In this document: piece after piece, positions 33,288 through 45,225 of the stretch
How positions within the stretch are numbered: the stretch's first letter is position 1
Layout: each line of letters begins with the position of its first letter
DNA from: Ryuthela nishihirai
Taxonomy: Eukaryota > Arthropoda > Arachnida > Araneae > Heptathelidae
Assembly: GCA_038380435.1 (NCBI GenBank)
Contig: JAWZYU010000025.1
Span: 44,834,691-44,898,690, forward strand
Direction of reading: 5' to 3'
DNA length: 64,000 nucleotides
Position numbers and translations under genes: made by a program
Notes under the pieces: generated by a model
Seen by the model: only the letters and a program-made list of their open reading frames with translations
Database searches by the model: none
What the model was told of the DNA's origin: nothing

Positions 33288-36200
33288 AGTGTAGACACTA
33301 GAAGGAGATTTATGCACCAATCCTTGTGATGATGCATAGAACAGGCCAGTCCTAACACCTAATGTCTGACCTTGCCTTTTCGTAGTGCAGGCCGTTAATA
33401 CCTCTCAAAAGAGATTCTCTCTTGTGGAAGTGAACGGAAGACGAGGGCTGCCAGATTAGTGTGGCCTACTGATCTGGACAACTACGGCTACTTTTCTTTT
33501 TTTTTTCTACCCTGCTGAGGAGTGGTCAACCACACACTTCTGACCATAAAAACTTATCGGACTGGAATATAGCCCTGAGCTTGATTATGGATTCTGATTT
33601 TACTTCATTGGTGGGATTCTGTGGAGGGAAAATCTTCCGCTGTGTTTCCTGTTTGTTTGTGGTTGACAGTCACAAATGAATAAATTCACAGGATATGTTT
33701 TTTCAGCAGGTGGATAATCTTGAGCAGAGGTCATCGCAGGCACTTAAACTCTTTGCTTCTACTGGCATGCTATTCTACTGCTTCTACTGGCATTGCCCAA
33801 TGCCTGCGATTAAGGGGGCTGTTTGATATTGTCGGCATTCCCTCTCTCAACAAACATAGTTTCCTTAAACATCCCACTAACCATTTTCTCTCCTTAGGTA
33901 GCTGGAATGTGAGGACTCTGCACAGAGCTTATTCTCTTGATGTCCTCACACAAGAATTCCACTGTTATAATTTAGATATTCTTGGCGTGCAAGAGACCAG
34001 ATGGACAGATAAAGGTCAAATTCTTAAAAATAATCTTAAATTTCTCTTTTCAGGAAGGGAAGACAATAAACATCACCAAAGCCTGGGTCTGCTTCTCAGC
34101 AGATACGCTAGTGATGCTCTTCTAGGATACGAGTGCGTTAATGAAAGGTTTCTTACAGCAAAATTTCAGACAAGCGTTAAAGATTTGAATGTTATCTGCT
34201 GTTATGCCCCCATTGAGGATGCCGATGAGGTTGAGAAAGATAGGTTTTTATGGACAACATCCGGATATTTTGAATTCTGTTAAGGAGATATTACCCTTGT
34301 TTTGGATGACTTCAGTGCCAAAGTTGGTACTGATTCTGAACTTTGGGGAGGGGTGATAGGCCCTTTTGGTATTGGTAGCTGCAATGACAATAGGCAAAGC
34401 CTCCTACAGGTAAGTAAACTTAATGATTTGAGAATAACTAACACGTATTACAAACAGCGCAACATATATGTATAAGTACACATAGGTTTCACGAGATGGG
34501 CTGCATAAGAATATGATTGCTATATATTAATTAACAGCAAATTGGCTAGTTCTGTTAGGAATATCAGATCATATAGGGGAGCTGAAATTGGATTTGACCA
34601 TTACCTTGTTAAAAGCATCTTGCAACTTAAACTTAAAAAGTGTGCTAAAGTTAAAACAGTTACTTTTAATTATGAAGCTCTGAAAGACCCTCTTATAGCT
34701 AAAGCTTACCATGATAGGTTACTTAGGCATTATGACAGTCATGGTTCGCTTACTGCTGAAGTTGAGGAAGAATGGAACCATTTTAAACAGGCATTTTTTT
34801 GACACCAATAGGACTCTTTTAGGAAAAATTATTTCAGTGATAAGGCGCTGGAGATTTTCTCGGAAAGAAAGAACTGCAGGAATGTCCTTAATCAATACCT
34901 TACTAGTCCTAATAAAAATATTATTAATGTTTTACGTGGTAGAAAACGGACAGGTATATTGGGATTGAAGGATAATCAAGGTAAGGTTATAGAAGAGGAG
35001 GATTCTGTCATGGCTAGGGGACTGAGCATTTCAGTGATGGTCTAAACAATGTGGTTAGTTCTACTCCCATTGTTTGCAATGATGGCAGATGCATTGGTGG
35101 CTTTAATGTTGGCCCTATAACACAATCTGAAGTTATTTTGGCTGTTTCTAAACTTAAACTTCATAAATCCCCAGGGGTAGATGAAATTACTACTGAAATG
35201 CTTAGAGCTGGGAATGTTTCGGTTACCACTTGGATGACTGAAATTCTGAATATCTTTTATGATAAAGGCATGGTTCCTAAGGATTTTACCAGAGCTATTG
35301 TTATCCCTATTTTCAAAAAAGGTGATCGCAGTTCTTGTGATAACTATATTGGTATCAGCCTACTCTCTGTTCCAGGGAAAGTTCTTTGAATGATTGTGCT
35401 TCATAGAATTAAGAATCTGGTTGACAGTCAATTGCGTGATGAGCAATGTGGATTCAGAAGTGGTAGGGGATGTGTGGATCAGATATTTTCACTTAGGCAG
35501 ATTCTTGAAAAATGTTTAGAGTTTCAGAAACCTTTGGTTGCTAGCTTTGTTGATTTCAAAAAGGCTTTCGACTCTGTTGATCGTCATAATTTGTGGTTGA
35601 TTGTGAGATCATATGGTATACCAGACAAGTTAGTTAACATTATGAAAGCTCTCTATAATAACACTGAGTCATGTGTGAGAGTTGGTAAGGCTTGTAGCAA
35701 TTGGTTTACCATTACTTCTGGTGTTCGACAAGGGTGCATTTTGTCTCCTTTTCTCTTTAGCTTGGTTATTGATTATGTTATGCAAAATTCATTTCGAGGG
35801 AAAGATTTTGGCCTTAAATGCACTGGAGATACGAAAATTTCTGATTTAGATTATGCTGATGATTTAGCCCTTTTGGTAAACGATGTCGATGAGACTGGTA
35901 GTAGAGTAGGTTTGGTTATAAACAGAAAGTAAACTAATGTGATGGAAATTGGTCAGGCAGGCTGTGATTCAGTTAATCTGAATGGTTGCAATCTTGAACA
36001 GGTGTCACAGTTTAATTATCTTGGGAGCTATGTAGCAGATACTGGTGATATGCGGCATGAGATTAACAGACGAATAGGGATTGCTGTCGGGACTTTTAAG
36101 AATCTATGGAGAGTGTGAAGAAACAGGCGTATACTCCTAAAGACTAAAATTAGACTGTATAATAGTTTGGTTCTTTCTAGGGTTAGTTATGGTAGTGAAA

Positions 36201-36605
36201 CTTGGACACTTTGTAAACAAGATAACAGGAAACTTGATGCTTTTGATTCTAGATGTTACGCAGTATCTTGGATATTAGGTAGTTCAACTTTGTAAGTAAT
36301 GATGAAGTTAGGCATAGGAGTCGGCAACTTCCTTTAAGCAGCATATTGTACAGAGAGAGAGACTCCGTTGGTTTGGCCATGTTGCCCGTTATAGGATTTT
36401 GAACAGTGTGCCTAAAGACCTCAGAAAGAGGGAGAGACCTAGTATGCGGTGGGCAGACAATGTCAAACACGACCATGTTAGAATTGGTGTGGAGTGACCA
36501 GATGCAGCAGATGTAGCTCAGGACAGACCCTCTTGGAGAACCAAATTGCACCGTCTGGTTAGACCTTCGTAGCCCATGGCTGCTTGAGGATGATGATGAT
36601 GATGC
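33288..36605 (+). mobile_element. RTE-like LINE copy 3, near full length but broken
   Basis: Runs from the 5'-UTR (GCACCAATCC...GATGATGCATAGAAC) to the ATG-repeat tail. Endonuclease pieces lie at 33780-34790, the linker is shortened, and reverse-transcriptase pieces occupy 35051-35932 including LDYADDLALL. Damage includes frameshifts near 34265 and 34800, a deletion in the linker near 34915, TGA at 35387, and loss of about 12 codons after NDVDE. The C-terminal part (35940-36560) is out of frame. Confidence 0.88.
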
Positions 36606-36614
36606 AGCAGAATA

Positions 36615-36690
36615 TATAAACGAAGTGATCGGTTTCGTCCTAACTATTAGGACTTCTTCAGACCTACAGTGATTAGAAATTAACATAAAA
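36615..36690 (-). ncRNA. Degenerate hammerhead-ribozyme-like motif
   Basis: On the minus strand the core CTGAAGA (36661-36655) is followed by an exact 7-bp stem, GTCCTAA...TTAGGAC with loop TAG, and then GAAA (36636-36633). These are the conserved core pieces of a hammerhead. An extra A lies between CTGAAGA and the stem, and I could not find convincing pairing for stem I. Penelope-like retroelements are known to carry such motifs, but no Penelope protein is seen here. Confidence 0.4.
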
Positions 36691-37259
36691 GGAGGTAAAA
36701 TTTTAAAGTTCTAACTCTTTCTTCAAATTGCAGCTCTGCAGAGATGGGATGCACGAGTCATATAGTATGATCGGCGAGGCAGCAATCACGAGAGATGATG
36801 GCGATTGTTGGGGAGTTATTGTTCGGTGATGAATTTTTGCTTAGTAACTGTCACAAAGACATATTGCTTTGTGGAAAGTTTTCTAATAGAATTTTCGATG
36901 TCTTTATATATATTTCAATTTTATACATTTTACATTAAACTATATATATTTTAGATTAAGAGAAAATCAAAAAGATTTTTTAATGATAAAATTGTTTTTT
37001 ATTCTCAAAATTTTATGCCGGATAATTGATCATGTGAAAAAATAAAAAAATGAGGGAGTAAATAACTATATATTTAGGAGTTTACCAAAATAGGATAATG
37101 TCTTGTAAGATTAAGATAAATAACGTTCTGAAGAAAATTAGTTCTATATACCTTATATATATTATATTCGAAATTTTGTAGATGTTTCTGTTTTGAAAAT
37201 GTTATATTCTTCATAGGTCAAATATACTTTATATATTTCTTTTCATATTTCTTATATAT
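36691..37259. other. AT-rich intron
   Basis: No gene or named repeat recognised. Confidence 0.35.
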
Positions 37260-37985
37260 CTTCTATTTATATATTTCTTGGTTTATTATATATTTCTTTT
37301 TTATATTTCTTATATGTCTTCTATTTATATATTTCTTGGGTTTATTATTATTTTCTATTTATATATTTCTTGGGTTTGTTGTTATTTCTATTTATATATT
37401 TCTTGGGTTTATTATTATTTTCTATTTATGTATTTCTTGGGTTTATTATATATTTCTTTTTTATATTTCTTATATGTCTTCTATTTATATATTTCTTGGG
37501 TTTATTATTATTTTCTATTTATGTATTTCTTGGGTTTATTATATATTTCTTTTTTTATATTTCTTATATATCTTCTATTTATATATTTCTTGGGTTTATT
37601 ATTATTTTCTATTTATATATTTCTTGTGTTTATTATATATTTCTTTTTTATATTTCTTATATGTCTTTTATTTATATATTTCTATATTTCTTGGGTTTAT
37701 TATTATTTTCTATTTATGTATTTCTTGGGTTTATTATATATTTCTTTTTTATATTTCTTATATGTCTTCTCTTTATATGTTTCTTGGGTTTATTATTATT
37801 TTCTATTTATGTATTTCTTGGGTTTATTATATATTTCTTTTTATATTTCTTATATATCTTCTATTTATATATTTCTTGGGTTTATTATTATTTTCTATTT
37901 ATATATTTCTTGGGTTTATTGTTATTTCTATTTATATATTTCTTGGGTTTATTATATATTTCTTGGGTTAATTATATTTTCTTGA
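37260..37985. repeat. T-rich minisatellite
   Basis: Alternating units such as TATTTCTTGGGTTTATTATT and TATTTCTTATATGTCTTCTA form a higher-order repeat of about 107 bp over 0.7 kb. All three plus frames are open for 200 codons or more, only because the repeat contains few stop codons. The translations are low-complexity Y/F/I/L strings. Confidence 0.9.
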
Positions 37986-38600
37986 GTCAATACTTTATGG
38001 ACTGTTATCATGGGGGAGGGGATACTTGTTGGTCTAAAATTGAGCCACTTCAATACACACAGAATCATATTATTAAGTGTATAATGAAAATGAATAAATT
38101 GGATAGTTTAGTTGATATTTATTCTAAACGAGGTATACTACAGGTAGAAAACTTTATGTTTTCTAAACATTGAAATATTTAAAAAACATTGGAATATAAT
38201 ACTGATTAGGACATATAAGAAAGATACTAACTTTTCTTTAGGTCTTAATTTAATGTTCATTCACATGAAAGAATAGAACAGAATATTTAGCAAGTAGATT
38301 CTGTAATGCTCTACCAAAAAGTACAAAACTGATAAATAATGAAAGGGAATTTATTAATAATTTAAAAATATGGCTTTTAAACAGAGTAAATATTAGTTAT
38401 TATTCTAAATATATTTGACTAATTTCCTATGATTAACTTTCAAGATCTATTAAATTAGTGTAAAATATATCAAAATTTTAATAGTTTTAGAATATAAGTG
38501 CTTTTTTTTGCAAATAATAAGTTATTCTCTTTATGTTTAAATTATTATACATTGGTAATAGATTTTTTTTATGTTGCCAAAATAAAGTTGTTATTATTTA
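37986..38600 (+). mobile_element. Jockey/CR1-like LINE relic, C-terminus and 3' UTR
   Basis: The translation near 38000-38170 (YFMDCYHGGG...IEPLQYTQNHIIKCIMK) has the spacing of the end of jockey/CR1 reverse transcriptases. The element ends in AATAAAGTTGTTATTATTT, a typical 3' tail. It is probably the other half of the relic at 32536-33045, separated by LINE copy 3 and the minisatellite. Confidence 0.6.
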
Positions 38601-39358
38601 GCCTAATTATTTCCAATATACGAGTTTTTACTCTATTGGAATCACTAATTGTTTTCTCAGTTGTATGTTACTAAGTTTGCACTTTTTAACACTGTGCTAT
38701 TAATTATAAAGTAGTTATATATAAATTAAATAATATCATAATGTCATGTCATTTATGCATTGTACAATTGGGAAAATAATAAAACAATCTATCTATCTAT
38801 GTTTTAAATATACTTCGAATTTCCTTGTAATATTGCTCTGTAAAATAAATAGAAGCTCTGATCTGCCAGCTAGGAGCGTATGAAAAACCTCACTGCAATG
38901 CTTCTACACTTGGCATCGTAGCACACACACACCGGAAGTCTCAGTTTCTATCCTCAGCAAGCAGAAATTGCTTCAAAGGATGCGATAAATTCATTCGGTT
39001 CTTTGCACAAGATCCCGTTTTATTAACACTTTGTGTTCTGTTATAGAGGAACAGCGCATGCTCTAGACACAGCTGTAAACAACCAAACAGCTTTCTGCTG
39101 AAGACCTATTTAGATGCTAATGTTGCCATTAGTTTTGCGACGCAACTCAAGACACCGTAAAGAAGAAATCGGCAAAGGTAAGTTCAATTTTGATATATCT
39201 CTATCATAATGTGTACTCTATTTGTGTTGTTTACATTATGTAACTTAAATTGGGACAGAGATTATTATTACAAATATCATATTGAATGTGCCATGCTTAA
39301 TAAATACATAAGTAATAAGCATCTTTGACAGTTGTTTTCGATATCCCTGAACCAATTG
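38601..39358. other. Intron with TCTA microsatellite
   Basis: A short CTAT repeat is at 38789-38802. No gene was recognised. Confidence 0.45.
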
Positions 39359-39367
39359 CACTGGTTT

Positions 39368-40074
39368 CATCATCATCATCCTCAAGCAGCCATGGGCTAC
39401 GGAGGTCCAACCAGACCGTGCAATTTAGTTCTCCAAGCATATCTCTCCTGAGCTACATCTGCTGCATCCGGCTACTGCACACCAATTCTAACAAGGTCCT
39501 GTTTGACATTGTCTGCCCACCGCATCCTAGGTCTCCCCCTCTTTCTGAGGCCTTTAGGCACACTGTTCATAACCTTATTCGTTAATATATATAATTATCC
39601 ATACGGGCAACATGGCCAAACCAATGGAGTCTCTCTCTGCACAATGTGCTGCTTAAAGGAGGTTGCAGACTCCTTTGCCTAACCTCATCATTAGTTATAA
39701 AGTTGAACCACCTAATACCCAAGATACTGCGTAAGCATCTGGAATCAAAAGCATCAAGTTTCCTGTTATCTTGTTTACATAGTGTCCAAGTTTCACTACC
39801 ATAACTAACCCTAGAAAGAACCAAACTATTATACAGTCTAATTTTAGTCTTTAGGTGTATACGCCTCTTTCTCCACATTCTCACATTCTCGTATTTTCCA
39901 TAAAAGTCCCGGCAGCAATCTCTATTCGTCTGCTAATCTCATGTCGCACATTACCCGTGGCCTACTGATCCGGACAATTATAGTTACTTTTATTTTTCTT
40001 CTATCCTGCTGAGACGTGGTCAACCACACAGGGTCCTGATTCTGACCATATAAACCTATCCTATTGGACAGATA
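39368..40074. mobile_element. RTE-like LINE copy 4 with 5' inversion
   Basis: 39368-39955 is the LINE 3' end on the minus strand (tail CATCATCATCAT, C-terminal RT frame 39582-39884). 39957-40074 is part of the LINE 5' UTR on the plus strand (GTGGCCTACTGATC). The whole is flanked by CACTGGTTT (39359-39367 and 40075-40083). The middle of the element is absent. This is the structure produced by twin priming. Confidence 0.85.
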
Positions 40075-40083
40075 CACTGGTTT

Positions 40084-41915
40084 ACAAGGGTTTTATAATA
40101 TAAACAGTTGTAGGTGCCCTTAACTATTTTTCTGGTGCTGATTTCAGATCTGGCCTTAAAAAATGGCTAGCACGTCACGTTTTTTTATATTATTGTTCAT
40201 TTCGACTCCTATTAAGATCTTTCTATACCAATACCTCCAGGCAACTGGGAGGATACTAGATATTTTTTTGTGGCTGGCAACACTGATTGACAAGTGGGAG
40301 AAAACATGTAACAGTAACCTAACCTCAGATCGCCATTCTTGTTGTTTTCATTGTAGGAGGAACACGTGCTGTACGTTGAAGACTGAATTTTGGCGTTTAA
40401 ATGGCACAAAGGCAGCGTCGCGGATGTGTTAATGTGACAGATAAGTTTTGTTATGTGTGTGGAAATTATATTTTAAAATCCTATGGTCGTTCTTTGACAA
40501 AGATTGTGAAGAAAACCTAACTTGTATTTTGAATGTCATGTTGGAGATCAAGACAAGACATGGGCTCCACGTGTGTGCTGCATTTCGTGCTTTGTTGGCC
40601 TGAGTGAATGGTTGAAAAAAAAAAAAAAATTACCCCCTCAAGCAGCTGCTTGCCACAGAGGTCTGACAGGAGGCTGTCAGTTTATATGCCACAGTAGAAG
40701 GTCTGAGAGGATGGCAGGACCTCAGCAGACAAACAACACGAACATCCATGCCTTACCCGGGAGGTAGGGTAAAATCCATACTCTTTGCAGTTCCAATGGT
40801 TTGGCGTGAGCCAACTAGTCACTTGCGTGATTGCTATTTTTGCTTAACTAAAGTGTCGGGCTTTTCAAAAAGCAACAAAGCCAAAATACAATATCCAAAT
40901 GTGCCTTCAGCCACAAGGCCAGTTCCTCATGGAAAAGATCTTCCTATATCAACACCTCCAACTATGTGAGAGGAGATGGATTCTCATTCATCAGAGAAAA
41001 ACTTTGAGGTACATACAGATCCTGATCCTACGTACATCCGTAAAATATTAGACGAGCCTCATCTGATTCAGCAAAATGAACTAAATGATCTTGTTCGAAA
41101 CCTAGGACTTTCCAAACAACAAGCTGAGGTTTTAGGTTCAAGACTTCAAGAGTGGAATCTCCTGGCCAAGGCCTTTGTTCAGAAAGAGAAATTTGGCTTT
41201 TTCTGCTTATTACGAAATGCAAGATGGTTTGTGTTTCTGCACAGATATTTCAGAGCTGATGGAAGAAATTGGAACAACTCACGACCCTAAGAAATGGCGT
41301 CTATTTATAGATTCGTCAAAATTCAGTTTAAAAGCTGTCCTTTTGTATAAAGGAAACCAAAAACCTTCCATTCCAGTGACACACGCTGTGGGAATGAAGG
41401 AAACGTATGAAAGCATAGAAAAAATACTCACTGCTATAAAATATGATCAGTTTAAGTGGACAATATGTGGTGACCTAAAAGTCATATCTCTCTTGCTCGG
41501 GCTTCAAGGAGGCTTCACAAAATTTTAGTGTTTCCTATGTTTGTGGGACAGTAGGGTCAGAAAGGAACACTACAAAAGATTTTCCCAAAAGAGATGTTTT
41601 ATTCCTGGAAAGAGTAATGTGAGGTATAAGCCTCTAGTTGACCCCTCTGATGTTCTGCTCCCACCACTACACATCAAACTGGGGCTTATGAAAACCTTTG
41701 TAAAGGCTATGGACAAAACTGGTAAAGGGTTATACCCAAAGGTGTCAAGTCAATTTCCGTATAAGTCCTTCTTTAATACAGAAATATATTTAACAGTTGA
41801 ATTATTTAACCAATTGTTTTTACATGACGTTTGTCTCGGAATTTGTCAATGCAGATGTTTTGATCAGCTTCATAAAGGATTCTCTATCAAATCAAAGTTT
41901 ATGAGGTGAGGAGTA
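40084..41915 (+). pseudogene. Multi-copy arthropod gene relic, function unknown
   Basis: From ATG at 40401 a broken protein can be followed. It has a small Cys-rich start (CVNVTDKFCYVCGNYI), then CCISCFVGLSEWL, PMVWREP, DCYFCLTKVSGFSK and PVPHGKDLPIST. A central region follows (41028-41528), and then a block with PPLHIKLGLMKTFVKA (41660-41710). I recall this kind of protein as a repetitive 'uncharacterised' family in arthropod and some other invertebrate genomes, probably carried by a mobile element, but cannot name its function. Frameshifts occur near 40521, 41190 and 41530, and a SINE-2 interrupts the coding region at 40631-40761. Confidence 0.6.
40631..40761 (-). mobile_element. SINE-2 copy inside the gene relic
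   Basis: 3' part of the SINE with the hairpin (CTGACAGG..CCTGTCAG, one change), ending near CCTTACCCGG. It splits the coding sequence between EWL and the segment before PMVWREP, so it postdates the gene copy. Confidence 0.8.
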
Positions 41916-42105
41916 ACAGGCAATATCAAATTCCCCTGCCTACCCCAGCAAAACACATCGGATGATTTTAACTGTTTTTACGCCTTCCATACAGGACTGC
42001 AAGTCGTAAATGTTTATTTGCCAAATGAAAGCGTATGTTGTGGGTATTGTTATACATCTAAAAAACTAAAACATGAATATCCTCTTCTACACCCCCTTAT
42101 TTTTC

Positions 42106-42396
42106 ACCCCCCACGCTGTCCACGGTCAGTAGGGGCCACCGATGGGCTTGGAGAGGCCTCTGTCCGCTGGATGGGACGTTAAGCCGTGGCCCCCGTGTGT
42201 GGGAGAGCCATACCCTGTGCACATTAAAGAACACGCTGGATGGCCTTGATGGGAGGCTATCATCTGTCTCCTAACAGCTGTCCAGTGGGTCTCCTCCTCC
42301 AAACTTCTCTGAGCCTTCGGGATCCTTGTGACCTGGTCATTTAATCCATTGTGTGCAAAAAAGTGTCGCTAAGAGGTAAAGCAATCCAACCCAACC
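42106..42396 (+). mobile_element. SINE-1, 5'-truncated, middle-aged
   Basis: Body from CCACGGTCAGTAGGGG to the AACCCAACC tail with more substitutions than young copies. CCTTATTTTTC before and CCTATTTTTC after may be the remains of a target-site duplication. Confidence 0.8.
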
Positions 42397-43749
42397 ACCT
42401 ATTTTTCCTCAGTCAACATAGCAGAGATGTAAATCCACAACTCATTCCATCAGTGCCCACACACCTTGGCAATTTATTTCAAAACAAGTGAAAGACACAT
42501 TGTACATTAAGGTTCAGAAAACCTACGCGTGTAGAAAAGCCTCCAGTAAAAAGCCTCCAGAGTTAGAGAAATCTAACAACAAAAACAAGGCACTGAATAT
42601 AAATAATATCAATAAAGTCTTACATAGTACTCCAATTTATTAGGGAATTTCAAATGTCATGCCAATGGCAATTTCATTCAATATTTATTTCAATGTTCTG
42701 TCAATGGTATAATTTGGAACTGCAAAAGTAAGTTTTGTATCGAAAATTGTTACTGAAGTTAAAGTTCTCAATAAAAGCTGTCTAAATAATGCCCAATTTC
42801 CAGCAATATTGATTTAAAATTATGGAATTCTGTGGTTAATTTTTTTTATAGTGGCACTACTCTTGGTAAATATTACAGTTCCCATAACTTTTTAGATATT
42901 GAACGAAAATTTTTGAAAATAGACAATTGGATATATTTGATGAGATCTTTATCTTTAGCAATATTTTTTCATACAAAGCGTATTTTACAGGTTACAGAGC
43001 ATCTAAATTAGTTCCCATTGACCTAACAGGAAAATCCCTTAATAAAAAAATATGGCTCTGTATATGCAAAAGCTGAAAAAGTTGTACCATGAAGAACAAA
43101 CTAAAGTTGATATTGCACAAATTATGTTATTTTAAACACAATATATTCATTAAAGAGTGTGCTTTTATAAAATCTTCAAAAAAAAATATCTGCATTAAAA
43201 AAATACCATCGTAATTTCCTTTGTATCACTCGGATGCTATATTCGTTTGAGTTTTTCAGGACTCCCTTTCAACACCATCGGCTGCTTTGACACGCGTTAT
43301 CGTATTTCAAAATTAATTAATTTTAAATTCCTCCCAAGTCTTCCCCAGAGAACAAACGAAGCTTCAAGCAATTCCGACTCTCCAAATAAAGGAAGGGAAA
43401 ATCGGTCTTTGTGGTTCTGACTGCAGAGAGGAAAATTGGGAAGCGCAGAAAGCAAAAATCATTTAGAGTGACTAGAGCGTAGTTAATGAAAGCGACTTCA
43501 TTTTCGATGATTTAATGTGCAAGAAGATGTCGAATCAATGCGTTACACGGATGATGATTTTTACTTTATTTGTGTTAAATATTATGCTGGAATTAATAAA
43601 AAATATTTTAAATCTTTCTTTAAAATGAAAAGAATGCATTTTGAAATATGTCACAACCAGATTTCCGATTTTATCTCAAAAGTCGCGCATCACCAGTTTC
43701 GCTAAGAGAGTGTAAGGCAAAATTAACGGGAAATTTCCGTATATTCTAA
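42397..43749. other. AT-rich intron
   Basis: 42870-43040 resembles the right arm of the fold-back at 8570-8790 (CCCATAACTTTTTAGATATTGAACGAA). The remainder shows no gene. The open frame at 43517-43705 is unrecognised. Confidence 0.4.
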
Positions 43750-44111
43750 ATGGCATTGGTTCAGTCGGTAGCGCACTAGGCGTGCATTCTGCAGTTATCG
43801 GGTTTGATTCCCACTGTGCTTGCGTTGAGAATTTCCGCTAACCCCGTTTCTGCTCTCAGGGAGAAAGGGGAAGCGAAGGTCGCCGTCCGTCAGTTGGGAT
43901 ATTAAGCCACCACTCATATGTAGGAGCGCCATACTCTGTGCTTGCTAAAGAACACGATGTGTGGCATTGACGGCAAACTTTCCATCTGTTTCCTAACCAG
44001 CTCTCCTGTACATCCCTTTCCCCTAACCTTCTCTCGACGAGTCCTTATGATCGAGCCATTTAGCCCATTGTGTGCAAAAAAGTGTCCATCAGAGAAAAAT
44101 AACCCAACCCA
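43750..44111 (+). mobile_element. SINE-1, old full-length copy
   Basis: Recognisable from TGGTTCAGTCGGTAGCGC (A box) through GGGTTTGATTCCCA (B box) to AACCCAACCCA, but strongly diverged, including an insertion GAGAAAGGGG in the body. It represents an older subfamily. Confidence 0.8.
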
Positions 44112-44706
44112 TATACTGAAAAGTTTCAAGGATGATAACTGCGATTCTGAGATAAAAAGTAAGGTGAACATATCTAAAGTTTTTATCCCTCTTGTAGGAT
44201 GACCGCAGATGTTGAATATAGCTTCCCTTAAGTGACTCGACACACTCTCCACTGATACATAGCTGACCCTAAGCCCAAATAAGGTCTAGTTGGCAGTTAT
44301 AAGAATAATTCAGCTTTTCACATCAGCTAGCATTTTTAGCAATGATGACATGTGAACTGTTAATGAGTTATGGAAGTATGAATATTTAACAACAGCAATA
44401 CCAGTCTTAAGAAACTTATACGAAACTGAAGAATAGTGAAAGAATTCTTTACTCAAAGTTCTAAAATAGAAACTTATTTTATTAAACACTTGGATACAAT
44501 ACCTATTACTAAGTTTCAATTAACTTCTGAATGTGGCCCCAGATGGCGAGGGCCTACATGACCGGCGATACACAACATGTGCCACATGGGTCAGGGATTC
44601 ACACCTCGACCCGCGCGGATCAATGGGCGCCATCCACCCGCCCACAGATGGTAGCAATTCTGTGGAAGACGATCCAAGGAGCGCGGCAAAAAGCGGGAAA
44701 AACAGG
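44112..44706. other. Intron with old fold-back arm and GC-rich patch
   Basis: 44300-44500 resembles the 8270-8590 fold-back family. 44520-44705 is GC-rich, unique in the window, without a recognised product. Confidence 0.4.
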
Positions 44707-44986
44707 TACAGTCGCTCAAAAAAGTATCCGAACACTATGGTTGATTACAGAATTCAGAAAAAAATATCTGGCAACGATTTTTTTAGAAATTAGTGATCTG
44801 GCAACCTTCGTGTCACGTGATTACAGAATTCAGGAAAAATATCTGGAGCGTGTACAGCAACTGTACACGCTCCAGTTACCGTTCACAGCAAACTGGAGCG
44901 TGTGCAGTTACTGCACACGCTCCAGTTTGCTGTGAACGGTAAGTGCACATGCTCAATATTTCCGTGAGTGAGCCCACACGATCTAG
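44707..44986. mobile_element. FB-A, copy 4, half element
   Basis: Left end and core palindromes up to CCCACACGATCTAG, after which the rest of the element is missing. Only 21 bp separate it from copy 5. Confidence 0.85.
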
Positions 44987-45007
44987 TATCAAAATAACAT
45001 GATCACC

Positions 45008-45225
45008 TACAGTCGCTCAAAAAAGTATCCGAACACTATGGTTGATTACAGAATTCAGAAAAAATATCTGGCAACGATTTTTTTAGAAATTAGTGATCTG
45101 GCAACCTTCGTGTCACGTGACACGAAGGTTGCCAGATCACTAATTTCTAAAAAAATCGTTGCCAGATATTTTTTCTGAATTCTGTAATCAACCATAGTGT
45201 TCGGATACTTTTTTGAGCGACTGTA
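45008..45225. mobile_element. FB-A, copy 5, short form
   Basis: A 218-bp, nearly perfect palindrome made only of the arm sequence, TACAGTCGCTC to GAGCGACTGTA, centred on TCACGTGA. It lacks the core found in 610-690-bp members. Confidence 0.9.

Noticed and set aside
37278..38173. Long open frames encoding hydrophobic Y/F/I/L repeats
   Set aside because: All three frames of the same minisatellite are open, so the frames reflect composition, not a protein.
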